Source of the DNA: Chrysomallon squamiferum
Taxonomy: Eukaryota > Mollusca > Gastropoda > Neomphalida > Peltospiridae
Reading direction: 5' to 3'
Length of the DNA stretch: 37,500 nt
Assembly (NCBI GenBank): GCA_012295275.1
Contig: CM022666.1
Coordinates: forward strand, 7,168,265 to 7,205,764
The notes beneath the pieces are model-generated. The model was not told where the DNA came from and did no database searches. It was given only the letters and a program-made list of their open reading frames with translations. The first letter of the stretch is position 1. Every line of letters begins with the position of its first letter. A program made the translations under genes and the position numbers. This document shows positions 1 through 14,099 of this stretch, piece by piece.

Positions 1-127
1 GTAGTAGTAGTAGTAGTAGTAGTATTTTTAATTTGTAATGAAGATCACCCGAAATAAAGGAGGAAATAAAACAAAACAACATAACACAAAAAAAAAAACA
101 CAAAAAAAACCCAGGTGAAAACAAGCT

Positions 128-865
128 ATGAGTTCTCCCGGAAAAAGTTCGAACTCATCGGAAAACGACAGTTCATCAAAGTAACGTTTAATTTTGTTAT
201 TGCTAAAATAATTTATAATGTGAAGAAAAATACAGTAATCACTGTTAACATCATTATCTGCAACCTTTAATTGGCTTGCTGAGTGCAATTTAAACTGATC
301 AAGTACTTTCAGTTCTATATATTATCAACCTGTGTCGGTTTTCGCATTTATAAATGAATGCATATGCTCGTACACTGTGATATATTTGTAATATAAAATA
401 GAGGGAAATAAATATTCATACACGATGGTTGCAGTTTCCAAAATTACAGTCTGTAATTATGTTCAAATTTTAATAATAAATATAATACAAATTATGAGCT
501 GTTGTTAAAGTAAACACTAGGCTAGGCAATTAGCTGTATAGAAAATGACTTCAGGGACTGTTATCAAAATATAATTGTTTTATAATACACATATTGTAAG
601 AAGTACATTTTAATGACTTTAGTTAATCAACAGGGTTATAAAGTAAAGTTCAGTAATTATAATTTATGTGATTTATTCATCTTGTATTGTCAAATAGTGT
701 AATTAAAAGATTAACATTCAGAGGCATAATTCTACACAAAATATTGCTTAAAATTGTTTACATTCAAAGAGGAAAAGGGCTTTCCAATATAAATAACATA
801 GATCTATTATTTAAAAAAAAATAATATTGATAAAAAAAAAAAAAATAAATAATGATAAATAAATA

Positions 866-921
<56 letters not shown>

Positions 922-1035
922 TAAATAAATAAATAAAAAATAAAATCTGGTCTCCAAGAAAAAATATTTTAAGTGGTTTTTTTTTAGCAGTTATGACCTT
1001 TGGTACTTTATTTTACTGTTTTCAAGATACAATTT

Positions 1036-1071
<36 letters not shown>

Positions 1072-4000
1072 ACTCATTCACTCACTCACTCATTTTATAT
1101 TTGAATTTTTTAACAGAGCAGACATGCCAAGTGTGGATGAAACATTTGAGAAGCTGCTGCTTGCTGCAGATGTTGAGTACGCACAGTGTGACATCCACAA
1201 AGATGAAATGATGATAAAAACTGTTGCCTGTATAACCTGTCAGGTGTTGGTGTGTCCGCTTTGTCTGTGTAGCAACCATCAGGATCACGAAGTGATCAGT
1301 CTCGTCAAACTTCGAGAATGTAAATCACTGAGAGTAAGTTTGTCTGTACGTCTGTGAAAGTGTGTGTTTGTGTATATTTGTGTATATGTACGTCTATCTA
1401 TTTCTCTCTGTGTCTGTCTGTCTATCTATATATTTATATATCTCTCTCTATATTTATACATATATGTGTGTGTGTGTGTGTAATGTGTGTATGTATGTGT
1501 TTTATTTCATTTTAATTTATTTATTTATTTATTTATTTATGTTGTTTTTTTGTTTTTCAGAGTAAACTTGATGATGATCTCAACACACTTCAGGTTTTAC
1601 AAGAGCGACTTAAAAATCAACTTCAGAACAGGAAGGAACTGATTGTGACTATAGAGGTAACCTTTTTGTTTGGGTGACTTTAGGGTGGGGTGTGGTGATG
1701 ACAGTTTGTTTATTCTCAAGTTGTGTGATTTGATTTAGACATCATTGGGGCATACTAACTGTAAATCTAGTTTACTGCTTAAATCTCCAGATTACTGTAT
1801 TCCAACATTGGAACAATTATTTTTCAGAGTTTCAAGTATATTATCAAAAAAAAAAAAAAAAAACAGATGTTTTATGAAAATTGTGAAAAATGTTGTTATT
1901 AACCTGTCTTAGATTTTATTTTGTTTTATGTTTTATAGGAATCCTCAAAAGAACTGACAACAGAGTTAAACAAAGCATTTGATAAGCTACAGGCCATTAT
2001 TTCAGGTAACTGTCTGTCTTGGTGCGTGATTTCTCTGTTAGATTAAAGCTTACTTAAAGTTGTGTAAACAACTGGGATAAATAAATTGTATAGATTTACA
2101 TGTAGTATTTTGTTCACATCTCATTAAAGTCCATGTTCGTAACGAATAATCTAAATAGAATTTTAAACTTATTAATAACTGTCCCATTTTTCTCACTAAA
2201 CTTTTATTTTTAATGCCACGTATTTCAACCAAGACATGAACATAAAAATATTTCATATACAGATCAGTGCATTCTCTTGTTGTTGTTTTTTTGTTTAATT
2301 ATACCATCTGTTGTTAATAATCAAAAATGCAAATTTTACAATATAAATCCACAGAAATGTGTGTAAGTAGGCATTTTCCTTTTCTCATGATATCTGTTTA
2401 AACACAGAAATAATAAATTATTATCTTAGATGAGAAACATACTATGAAGAAACTTATTTTGTAGACAGAAATGAAAAAAAAAAACAACAACAAAAGTCTT
2501 AGTAAATTACTATTTATTTTTAGACAAGAAAGAGGAAATAAACAAACATATCCTCGCATTCACTGACAAACATCTGCAGACCATCAGAGAGGAGATAACT
2601 CTGTTGGAACAACGATATACCAACTCTACTCGGATGATACAGAAAGTTGTTTCATTCTCAACTAACAAGATGGGATCTTTGTTGAAAGAATCACAGACTC
2701 TGCCAGAACAGTGAATCACAATAACTTTATTATTATTATTATTATTAGTGGTACCGAACCATTTAGCTGGCTTCCAGAGATCATGAAAATCTGTTAAACT
2801 GACTATTTTAAATTAAAGATCAACAGACCCTGCTTTATCAATATAATTATTTTTATCGGTTAAATGCAGTTTCATTCTTTATTTTTTAGTTGTTTGTTTC
2901 ATACTTTAATCAAATGTTTTGCCTGTATCCAGGAATCTGGACCATCTTGCTGGATAAATGGTTACTACTACTGCTATTATTATTATTATTTTTTAATTAT
3001 GGTAATTATTGTAATTATTATTTGTTTTAATTTGTATTTTTTAATATGTTAATTTAAAATGTATATCTATTTTTTTTAAATTTTTAAAAATTGCCTATTC
3101 AAAAGAGCCAAAAACAGTTAATAAATTAATATTTCATTTTCTTTTTAATTTGTTTTATTTTAATAATTAATTTTGTTTTTATTTTTAGGTTGAAAATGAC
3201 TCTAAAAGAATCACAGCTACTGAAACAACTTGACTCGTCAGACTCACTGATTCCGGGCAAAAAATTTGCCAAAGTTATTCCGTCCCTCGAGGCTCTTTGC
3301 AACATCTGTCAAACCATGCATCCCGAAGGTAACCACGACAACAGGATCTGTAATCAGTAGACTCGGGATTGGGTGGTGGTGGGAGGCAATAAAGTGTGAA
3401 GTAGCTGTGAATTAAAAACATACGGAATATTTTATGTTCAGAATTTAAAACGACTTAGATTTCTTTACTGATGAAATATAATTTTTCTTAAGTTCAAAAA
3501 AACAGTCCAAATATGTCTGGGTTAGGTGAAAATATCTTAAATTGTTATTATCAGATCAGAGCCAATAGGTTTAAATTGAAATAAAAAATTCTTATTTATA
3601 TGTCTGTTTTGGTTTTGTATTGTTATTTCAATTCAGTTTGCATATAAAACTTAAAATATACAAAATTAATATTAAATACTTTTGACAATTAACACAGTCA
3701 GTGTCATGGTAGCTATGACACTCCATCAAAGAAATTTATTTTGTAAAAATTAAAAAGATGATTTCCAAGATTAAAATTATGGATGTCTTTCTCACAAGCA
3801 TGTAAATACAATAAACCGTAATGCACCCCACCAAACTATAAAATCTTGATAGCAATTTTCAGTTTCATTGTTACTCATTTCTATTTGATTTTGATTTTAG
3901 AAACTTTTCTATTTCCTCCCATTCTTTTCATTTGTTCTTCAGTTGTTTTGTCGTGACTTTTTTTGCATTCATTTTTTTCATCCTGTTTTTTTTTTCATTT

Positions 4001-4406
4001 ACTCTGTTCCAGCCACTAAGGTCATTTGGTCAAAAGTTCCGCCAGAGAAGAAGCGCCATCTTGACCACAGTGATAGCAGACTCTCAGATGGAAGTGATTC
4101 CGAAGGTCTGTTACCTCTTTATCCAGCTCATTTTAAGTCAGAATGGGACAAAATGCTGCAAAATAAAATTATTGTGATAAAAATTAAGTTATAAGATGGT
4201 ATCATTTGCAGTTGAAATAACCAGATACATTCATTGTTGTCTAGATTTTTTTTTTTTTTTTTTTTCCAGGTGTGAGGCGAAAACGAGGTAGGCCTTATAT
4301 GACGATGCCAAAACGTAAAGCTGATAGATCTCCAGTGAGTGCAGCCGCCTTGCCAGTCAATGGAGTCACAGACAGTCCAGTCTTGCTGAATTCCAGTTTA
4401 AATTAG
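128..4406 (+). CDS. B-box / coiled-coil (TRIM-like) protein with C-terminal AT-hook
   Basis: Eight exons: 128-180, 1117-1333, 1561-1656, 1939-2005, 2524-2710, 3189-3328, 4013-4105 and 4270-4406, all GT-AG. They join in frame to about 329 residues. Residues about 40-67 form a B-box zinc site: CxxH, then CxxC, CxxC and a closing HxxH (start CDIHKDEM, end NHQDH). The next exons are charged and heptad-like, a probable coiled coil. A CNICQTMH cysteine pair follows, then a Ser/Asp stretch and a basic RRKRGRPY segment that is a good AT-hook and nuclear signal. No RING finger is visible, so ubiquitin-ligase activity is not supported. The first exon (starting MSSPGK, Ser-rich) is inferred from its GTAACG donor and exact phase match; the alternative start is the Met at 1124. 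The exon 5 donor is GTGAAT; if unspliced, TGA at 2712 gives a 207-residue form without the AT-hook. A nuclear, DNA-associated role is inference. I cannot name an orthologue. Confidence 0.82.
846..1094. repeat. AAAT/AAT array and CT/CACT microsatellite in intron 1
   Basis: An A-rich AAAT and AAT array runs from about 846 to 946. A (CT)n tract at 1037-1067 then passes into CACT repeats. The CT tract ends 50 bp before the exon at 1117 of the B-box gene. Confidence 0.9.
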
Positions 4407-7400
4407 ATGACTTTGACTTCTGAAGATAATTGTATTTTTAATTTCTTCAAATATAGAGAAAAGAAAAAAAAAAAAAAAAAAAAAGAATGTGTATCTAATT
4501 TTGGAGATATCTTTGAACATAATGAGCAGCAAAATCAATTTTTATACTATTTTTAAATTATATTTTGATGGTTTAAAAATTTTTGGGGGTACCATAAATA
4601 ATGTTTTTTCAGGGAAATTGGAAGTTAGTTTTGTAACAAAGGGACTGACAGACACAGGAATTAATAGTCATACATTTTTTTATTTTTTTATTTATTTTTT
4701 TTATCTCTGTTGATGAAAATCTAACTGGTATGTTCTGCAAACATATTTTTAATTTGCTCATTATATTTTGTGATAAGACAAAACTTTTTATAGTAGAAAA
4801 ATCTGGCAGAAAGGAGAGTGTTACTGAAATGTTTGGTAGAATATAGAACTGGATCAGAATATAAGATTTCATTTTTGTTTCATGTCACTGGCTTCACATT
4901 TTAGATGAAAATTAACTCTTATTTAATTTTTTTTTTTTTTTTAATGCTATAAAACTGAAGCAGCAAAAAAAAGAGAGGAGAGTATGTGTTAAGAAATTAT
5001 GTAGGTTTGAGCCATGTCATTAATCAAATAGTTGTAGTTATGTAAACTTATATGCTAGGTCAAATAGATGAAATGGATTTGGTTTTGAAAGCTTGTGACT
5101 CCATTTGTATCAAGTAATCAGAAAGGGGTGTGGTTATATAAATTTATCTTGTCAAGTATGCAGAAAATATGGGTGTTTTTATATAGAGTTTCTGGCAGCA
5201 TTTACATTGTATAGTTATTCAAAAAGGGTTCTAGTTATTTAATTTGTGTGTTGTGTTAAGTATGAAATGGGCAGATGTCTGGCAGCATTTGTATCATGTA
5301 ATTAATCAAAAACGGGAACATTTATAAATTTTCATTTTGTACCAAACAGACAGAAACAATTGGGTGTGGTGATATCAGTTTGTGACAGCATTTCTGTCGC
5401 GTAATCATGTCCTGTAAAGTAGAAATAGGTGTGTTTATATAGATTTCTGCCAGCTTTTTGTATTCGTTTCAGATGGAGATATAGTTAGTTAATATATAAT
5501 GTTTTGACAAGCAGGCTTATGTAAATACAGGCAGATGTGAGTCACATCAAACTGCGGTATTTTTAGAAACTGGTAAAGGAAGTTAGTTACCTGGTTGTGT
5601 GGAACTGTGCTTACAGATTTAACTCTTTCAGACTTCTTACATTTGTGGGGAAAAAAAATCAGGAGTAAATACTGCAGTGGTGCATTGGCAGAAAGTTTCA
5701 TTTTACAGAGCTGACTGGAAATCTGGAATATTCCATACTAAAATCACAACAGGTTATTATGTACTAAATTCTCAGGGTGTGAATGCAGTAGTACAACATA
5801 GTTACTAGATCAAGCAGTAGATTTTAAGAGAGACAGTTGTATTATTTTTAATCCTGAAAGTGCTATGCGTTTTCTACTCTCATATATTTTAGCTAGTAAA
5901 ACTGAAAGGTTTGCACACCGATTTATATGATGACTAGATTGAAAGGTGTGGTTGTGGTGTAGTGTATCTACTAATGGTATATATAGTGTATGTGATTTTA
6001 AGTGTATACTTGTTATATTGGTGGGAGTATGCATAGCATGTTAGGTGGGAAGTGGCTAGAACAGTGTTTATAAAATAATATATTGAAAGATAATCTAATG
6101 TGCTCAAACGTACACAGTCGCAGACATATGTAATAATATATTTTTACATTAGATTAGATACATAATATATAAATTTATATATACATTATATGATGCAGTA
6201 ACATACATTAATACATGTACATGCATATCTTCATACATTACACATGCATATATACATTTGTGTATATTTCTACAAAATATGATATCCATTTTGTTACATA
6301 GATTCGTATATATTACTAACACATACACCTTTATATATTATATATACTTATATTAATTTTTACCTTTCATAAAATAGAGACAACATATATACGTACACAC
6401 CTGCCCATGGTGAATTGAATACAAACTGAAAACAGATGTAAAAAGCAAAATAATATATTAATAAAATATGTAACAAAATATAACCTAGTTTATTTTGATT
6501 ATGTTATGATAAGTATTATGATCTTATATTTTACATGTGTACATCATTTTTATTTTCTTTGTGTGGAATATTTTTCATTTTCAAAGTATTATTGTTACTA
6601 TTAATTTTTGTGTGTGTATATATATACACACACACCCTTTTTTTATTATTAATAACTTAGAACAAACTTACATTTTCATACTTTGAAATTCTTTTATGTT
6701 TGTTGTTACTGATAAAAAAAAATGAATGTTGTTACTTTAATTTCCACTTTATTTATATTATTATTTTTTCCACAATTTCATGCATCTCTACAACATTTTA
6801 TATTTGAATTATTTTTAATAATATACATTAATAACATAAACTGCATTGTGTATTCATTAACAGTTGTGTGTGTGTGTGTATTTTAATTTTTGTGTGTACT
6901 TTAATATCGCTGACCTCGGTTTTTCAAAAATGTTTCTGGGACATTTATAATAATTTGTGAGTTTTACATTAACAATTTTTTTAAATACTTTAATAACATC
7001 CATATTTCAAAAAACTTTTTCATATACCTGAATGAACAGCTTTATGACTGTTCTTTTTTAAAAACTTGTTTACATATTTAATAGCTTCACAGTCAGTTAC
7101 TTCAACAAAAACTACATTGTCCAATATAGACTGTGCTTGTTCTGTAATATTGAAACATACATTTATTTATTCATTTATCAGATTAGTGTTGATTTTATAT
7201 AAAGAAAAATAAAAAATAAAATGAAGAGATTCTAAATTAAGCATGTATGGTTAAATTAAAAAATAAAATGAAGAGATTCTAGATAATAGAAGTGTTTTTT
7301 ATTTTGTTAAAATAATGACTGAACGATTCTTTTTTACAGTCATGACAAAAATAACTGAGGGAAAAAATATAAAATGAAAAGAACATGTTTTAAAGTTTGA

Positions 7401-8826
7401 TTGTTTTGATTGGATCATTGTTAACATTTTTATAATTATTTTTGATATTATGATGTGAAAAATTTCTTTTACTGTTTTGTTAATTATTTTTGAATATGTA
7501 ACATTCCAGATAATCATGATGAATGATATTAATTAAAAAAAAATTAAATTCATTAAAATTGTATGTAGTTTCCCAAATAATAATTTGTACAACATTTTTG
7601 AAGATTTATTTCTAATTAGTCAACTGAATGGTTTTGTAAGAATTATGCTACATAACATCAAATTAACTTGTTTATAAAATATAAAATCCACATTTAATAC
7701 ATGTACAAATGTTCAATCAATGTTTAATTGGCTTTTTTTTTTTTGTCTTTCTTTTGTTTTTTTAGTATACAAAATTCCTAAATTCCTCTGAGAATTAATA
7801 TCTGCATATTTTGTTAACATTTCTTTCCTGAAATTTCACACATGTAAATATATATTCAAGATTTAATTTTGTTTCACTGTACTCAGTTAATAATAGTTCA
7901 TGTTTCACTATGTCTAGAATTTCTTGTAGTTATAACATTTGAGACATAGTTTTTGAAAAGTTTTAACGTATTTACATCTTTTTGCCATTTTTAACTTTTT
8001 TTCATATTTTTTTTTTTGTATTAACATTGTATTAACTCAATTACTGACATATATAGATATTATTTTAATATTTGATTGTTATGTAAAACAAACTTTATTA
8101 AGAACAAAAAACACCACCACCATAACAAAGGTACTTATTATTTGTAATAAGTAATTAAATAAATGCCATGTAATTGTATTGAAACATGTAAAGAGTCAAG
8201 TATGGTCTACATGGTCTTGGGTTCAAGCCCTACTCTTAGCATTCTGGGCAGGAAACCCAGGGATTATAAAACATTAATGAAAATATTTTTGAACTGTCAT
8301 TTAAGAATAAAGATATTTATATAAAGGTTTATTCTGATCCGTTTTAAAACAATATGAAACTTCAAATGTATAATAATAATGCAACAATATTTAAATCATA
8401 ATTGCATGTAGAAAAAACCTAACTCCAAGACTAGAGCAAGATTTTGTTAAACGAAATTGTTTTTTGAATACAGTGATGTATATATATTTGTAAAGTGATG
8501 TCGATTTTTAATTTTTTCTTTGTATTAAACAAAGTTGCCTATTAAAAAATGTTCATTACTACTTATTTGTTTTGGATTATTATTACAATTATCTTCGGTA
8601 ATTTCATCAGTGGACTCTGTTTTCATCATGTTAATACAAGGACAACAACGATATTAAAACTGAGCCTGTATGTTGATAATAACATCTTTAATGATGTACA
8701 AAACCGTATTTTAGCAAATTCTGTTACTTGAAATGTTTTGGTTGGTGTTTTCAAGAATTGTTGGAAATAGAAACAAAACAGATAAAAGAACACCGTGTAC
8801 AAACATATTCGTATTTTGGATACATT
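4407..8826. other. AT-rich intergenic region between B-box gene and SSAT-a
   Basis: This covers the 3' UTR of the B-box gene and about 4 kb of AT-rich DNA. No conserved coding exon is recognisable on either strand. It holds a degenerate tandem repeat (about 5007-5480), a 47-bp direct duplication (7210-7234 repeated at 7257-7281), a 24-bp GT/TA/AC palindrome near 6611-6634, and a possible tRNA-like remnant near 8216-8275 (GGTTCAAGCC). Short ORFs here show no family features. Confidence 0.7.
5007..5480. repeat. Degenerate tandem repeat, about 65-103 bp units, roughly six copies
   Basis: Unit heads occur at about 5007, 5091, 5191, 5278, 5381 and 5446. The recurring phrase resembles TCTGGCAGCATTTGTATC, followed by a GTAAT-AATCA-like segment and a GGTGTG-TTATATA-like segment. 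Spacing varies (84, 100, 87, 103, 65 bp), so the copies carry many indels and are old. No coding or RNA function is apparent. Confidence 0.6.
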
Positions 8827-10043
8827 ATGACGAGTTTTAAAATTAGACCAGCAGAAATTGGTGATTGTGAGGATATCTTTCACATGAGCGAGGTAAAATG
8901 TATTTCACGTTTGTAAATTATGTATTAGATGCACACCGAACAAAATCGGATCGTTTGTGTATTTCTATCCGTTCTATTCAGAGCACTATGGATCAGACGG
9001 TAGCATGATACAACTTGTCATGGAATATAAGAATAATGAAATTTATTAATAGACTATGTAATAGTTTTCATTAACAAACAGTTGTGAAAGTAACTTGCAG
9101 TAAATATTTACAATTATATATAAAGAATTATAATTCATTTGAAACCAGTGCGAGTATGTAACATTTTTATGAAATGACGTCACCCCAGCCCCTTTTGCGT
9201 AACTTTTTCACGGAATAACAAGTTACGTTTTGTAATCAAGATCCAGGAAGACATTACGTAATTTTATTGGTAGTATTTATGAAATAAGTTACTGTGTGTG
9301 TGCGTGTGCGTGTGTGTGCTACTATATAAATCAGCATCCGTACACTTTCTTAAAAATGTATTATTTTATTGTATTCTTTGTATTAGAATAAAGTTAATGG
9401 TTGAAGAAAATAAACGAACAGCACGGAAATACATAATTTGTAATCATGCCGTTTTATTTCCGAACATTGCAGGTGTATTGTAATAATGTCACGTCTTTTG
9501 TGAAGGAGACTATTTCGAAACCGGACTCTTTTTGGTCATAGATGTTTCCGAAAGCCAATTAAATATCTCTATATTTATAATTAGTGAAAACACCGTGAAC
9601 AGAATTTATCAATAAATTTATCGGTTATAGGAAAAAATGTTCTATTAAGCTGAGGCGTATTCTTTTCGGTAGGTCACGTTAATCATTACGGTCATTTACT
9701 CACATCTGTACATATCCTTATTAATTGGTGATTATATTGTTATGAGATGAAATATTAATAAATAGAATCTTAAAAAATGATTTAATAATTATTTTCTTTA
9801 ACTGATATTAATGCAGGATCTGAATATTCAGGAGAAAGCACCAGGATCATCACAATTTGTTTCTGTGGAAGGTAAAATTACATTTTTGTTGTTGTGAAGA
9901 TCAAATCTCTGATTGTCTGTCTGTCTGTCTGTCTCTTCCTCTATTTCTGTATTTCTCTCTCCTTATTTTATTCTCTCTCTGTCTCTCGCTCTGTTTCTCT
10001 CTCACTTTTTTCGCTCACTTTTCTGTTAATCCCGTTCTTGCTT

Positions 10044-10132
<89 letters not shown>

Positions 10133-10916
10133 ATATATAGGTAACTAAATAAGTACCGTAACGTAATTATTTTATTTTACAGCTCTTAAGAGAGATGGAT
10201 TTGGAAATGAAAAGTTCTTTCATGGGATTGTCGCCGAAGAAGGTTTGTAAAAATTAATAATAATCATCATAATAATAATAATAATAAATAGTTTACTGAT
10301 TTTATAAAATAATAATAAAACAAGTTAAGTACCAGTGAAGATAACGAAAGGAAAATTCAGAAACACTTCAACTATACCCAGATTTCTAGATTTCAAATGA
10401 CATTTTCTATGACTGAAATTCTCTTCTCTCTGAACTAACAGTGCCTGGAACTTCACCGCTCTCGAGTAATTCTCCGAGACATTCAGTGAATCTGACGTCA
10501 TCATCGTCAAAAAGTTCCACGACGGAAATGGCCAATCAGAGTACGCGTCAATCGATGGATGTATCAGCCAAACAGAATGCACTACTAGCCGTTGACGTCA
10601 CGGCCAATCAAAGTGCGCAGCAGTCTGATGAGATCGCATCCAATCAAAGGACGCGTTTGTTGGGCTATTCATTGTATTCTTTCTCTTTTGCAACTTACGG
10701 GCCAGGTCGAGTTTTATCATTAATAGATCTGTATGTTCGCGAAGATCGCAGACGTCAGGGAATTGGAAAAGCCTTGTTTAAAGACTTAGCTAGGGTGGGT
10801 AACTCGTTACGTTCTTCTCTTCCAGTTTAAACTCTGTCTTAATAGTTTTGTAAAGAAGAACCAACACCTCCACCGTAACTTCTACTACAACTTCAGCACC
10901 ACTACTACTGCTGTTG

Positions 10917-10958
<42 letters not shown>

Positions 10959-11418
10959 TTTACTGCTACTACTACCAGTGCCATAACTATTACTATTGTT
11001 ACAACTACTGTTACTACAGCTAGTGCTACTACAGCTACTACTGCTATTACTACTACTACTGCTGACACAACTGCTACTACTTTTTCTACTACTACTACTA
11101 CTACTGCTATTGCCTCAACTCTATTACTACCACTACCACTACTTCTGCTGCTTCTACTACTATTACAGTCATCACTAATGTTAACACCACCTACTGATAA
11201 TAATGGCGTTGTTGCTGCTGCCCGCTGCTACTAATATTTTTATAATTTTACAGGTTTCTTTGTCAAAAAATTGTCAGGAGATGACGTGGCATGCTTTCAG
11301 CTGGAACAAAGGAGCAATCGACTTTTACAAGATTTTAGGAGCAGTTGACGTCACAACCAGCCTCGCTCTGAATAGTTTTTCCATTGAACACAAAGAAATG
11401 TCCAAACTGGTTACCTAA
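8827..11418 (+). CDS. SSAT-a: divergent diamine (spermidine/spermine) N-acetyltransferase-like protein with repeat insertion
   Basis: Exons 8827-8892, 9817-9871, 10183-10242, 10442-10794 and 11254-11418 join with phases 0,1,1,0 into about 232 residues; the family is usually about 171. The GNAT fold is clear: N-terminal IRPA motif, DGFGNEKFFHGIVAEE, the acetyl-CoA loop RRRQGIGKALF, and a C-terminal WNKGAIDFYKILGA with the catalytic-type Tyr (human SAT1 Tyr140 position). Compared with SSAT-b and -c, exon 4 carries 64 extra residues between strands beta3 and beta4, including 12-residue repeats starting ANQS/AKQN/ANQS/SNQR. The Glu of the human Leu-Glu-Asp motif (Glu92) is Ile here, and the Tyr27 position is Gln, although Glu28 is kept. 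Acetyl-CoA binding is therefore likely intact, while polyamine specificity is doubtful; another amine substrate is possible (inference). The reading frame is open throughout, so it does not look like a pseudogene. Confidence 0.85.
10046..10129. repeat. (CT)42 microsatellite in SSAT-a intron 2
   Basis: An 84-bp pure CT tract in the sense strand of SSAT-a. It ends about 53 bp before the acceptor of exon 3 (10183), with a short AT run between. Confidence 0.95.
10532..10665 (+). repeat. 36-bp coding tandem repeat in SSAT-a exon 4
   Basis: Four units start at 10532, 10568, 10604 and 10640, exactly 36 bp apart. Each begins CCAA(T/A)CA(A/G)A followed by a variable GCG-containing segment. In frame they encode 12-residue units beginning ANQS, AKQN, ANQS and SNQR; the fourth merges into the conserved LLGYSLYSF strand. 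Three units contain CCAAT boxes and unit 2 contains TGACGTCA. Confidence 0.8.
10866..11165. repeat. ACT/TAC trinucleotide-rich intron 4 of SSAT-a
   Basis: About 300 bp of ACT-type repeats interrupted by GCT and other triplets. It creates long poly-Leu, poly-Thr and poly-Ser frames that are not genes. It fills most of the 459-bp intron. Confidence 0.9.
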
Positions 11419-11518
11419 TGCAGTGATACCAAAGTTTTATTATTTCAAATTGATTTTAAATACATATTTTGTTTTATTTTAAATGCTTTGTGTTTTATTC
11501 TTGCTGCTGCTGCTGCTG

Positions 11519-11585
<67 letters not shown>

Positions 11586-11727
11586 AAATAATAATAATAA
11601 TAACAACAAACAAAAATACCTCTTAAATATTTAAAAAAAAAGATTTATTTTAAACATTTTGTACATACATCCAAAACAATTATATATATATATTTTTTTA
11701 ATAATTATTTGTTTTAAAGAAAAAGAG

Positions 11728-11802
<75 letters not shown>

Positions 11803-12176
11803 ATTAAAGCAATCAAAAAATAATTTTTGAGATCATTAATTTTAATTTTATGTGAACCTTGAAGCCCTGAATACAATGGAATATTAACAAATCCAGTGTA
11901 TATATAAATTTTATTCTTGGAACACGAACAGAGACACATACCCACACACACCCACAAAGAAATAATTTTAATTATTCTAGAAAAGTTTCACCGTTTTAAC
12001 TGTTTGATTAGCTCTGGGTTATTTCTTTTGTAAAGGGAAGATAACTCCGTTTTATGATTTTTTTTTGCACTGTTCCTATTGCATTTAAATACAGTTATAA
12101 AACTGTTGAATACTGATTGATTTTCAATACTCAGCATGAAATAATCTTCGAAAAAAAAAAAAAGAAAAATAAAATG

Positions 12177-12231
<55 letters not shown>

Positions 12232-12284
12232 ACAGAAAGAAAGTAAAGGGATAAAAAAGGAAAAAAGAGTTGTAATTATTATGC
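11419..12284. other. Intergenic spacer between convergent SSAT-a and SSAT-b
   Basis: This is shared 3' flanking DNA. It holds a CTG/CTA/AAT array (about 11504-11602), a (GA)34 tract (11733-11800), a long poly(A) stretch (12177-12230) and an AAGGGAAGATAACTC motif at 12033-12047. No coding exon is recognisable. Confidence 0.75.
11733..11800. repeat. (GA)34 microsatellite
   Basis: A 68-bp pure GA tract downstream of SSAT-a. Confidence 0.95.
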
Positions 12285-14062
<1,778 letters not shown>

Positions 14063-14085
14063 TTTTGTAGCGACTAGATTTAACA

Positions 14086-14099
14086 GAGTTATTTCCCTT
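14086..14099 (-). promoter_or_regulatory. AAGGGAAATAACTC motif upstream of SSAT-b
   Basis: On the minus strand this 14-mer sits 24-37 bp before the SSAT-b start codon. The identical 14-mer sits 47-60 bp before the SSAT-c start. I recall AAGGGAGATAACTC-like words as frequent around mollusc genes. A 5' UTR or core-promoter role is inference. Confidence 0.45.

Noticed and set aside
8216-8275. tRNA-like GGTTCAAGCC segment
   Set aside because: No A box or acceptor stem was found. Too short and degenerate to call a tRNA or SINE with confidence.
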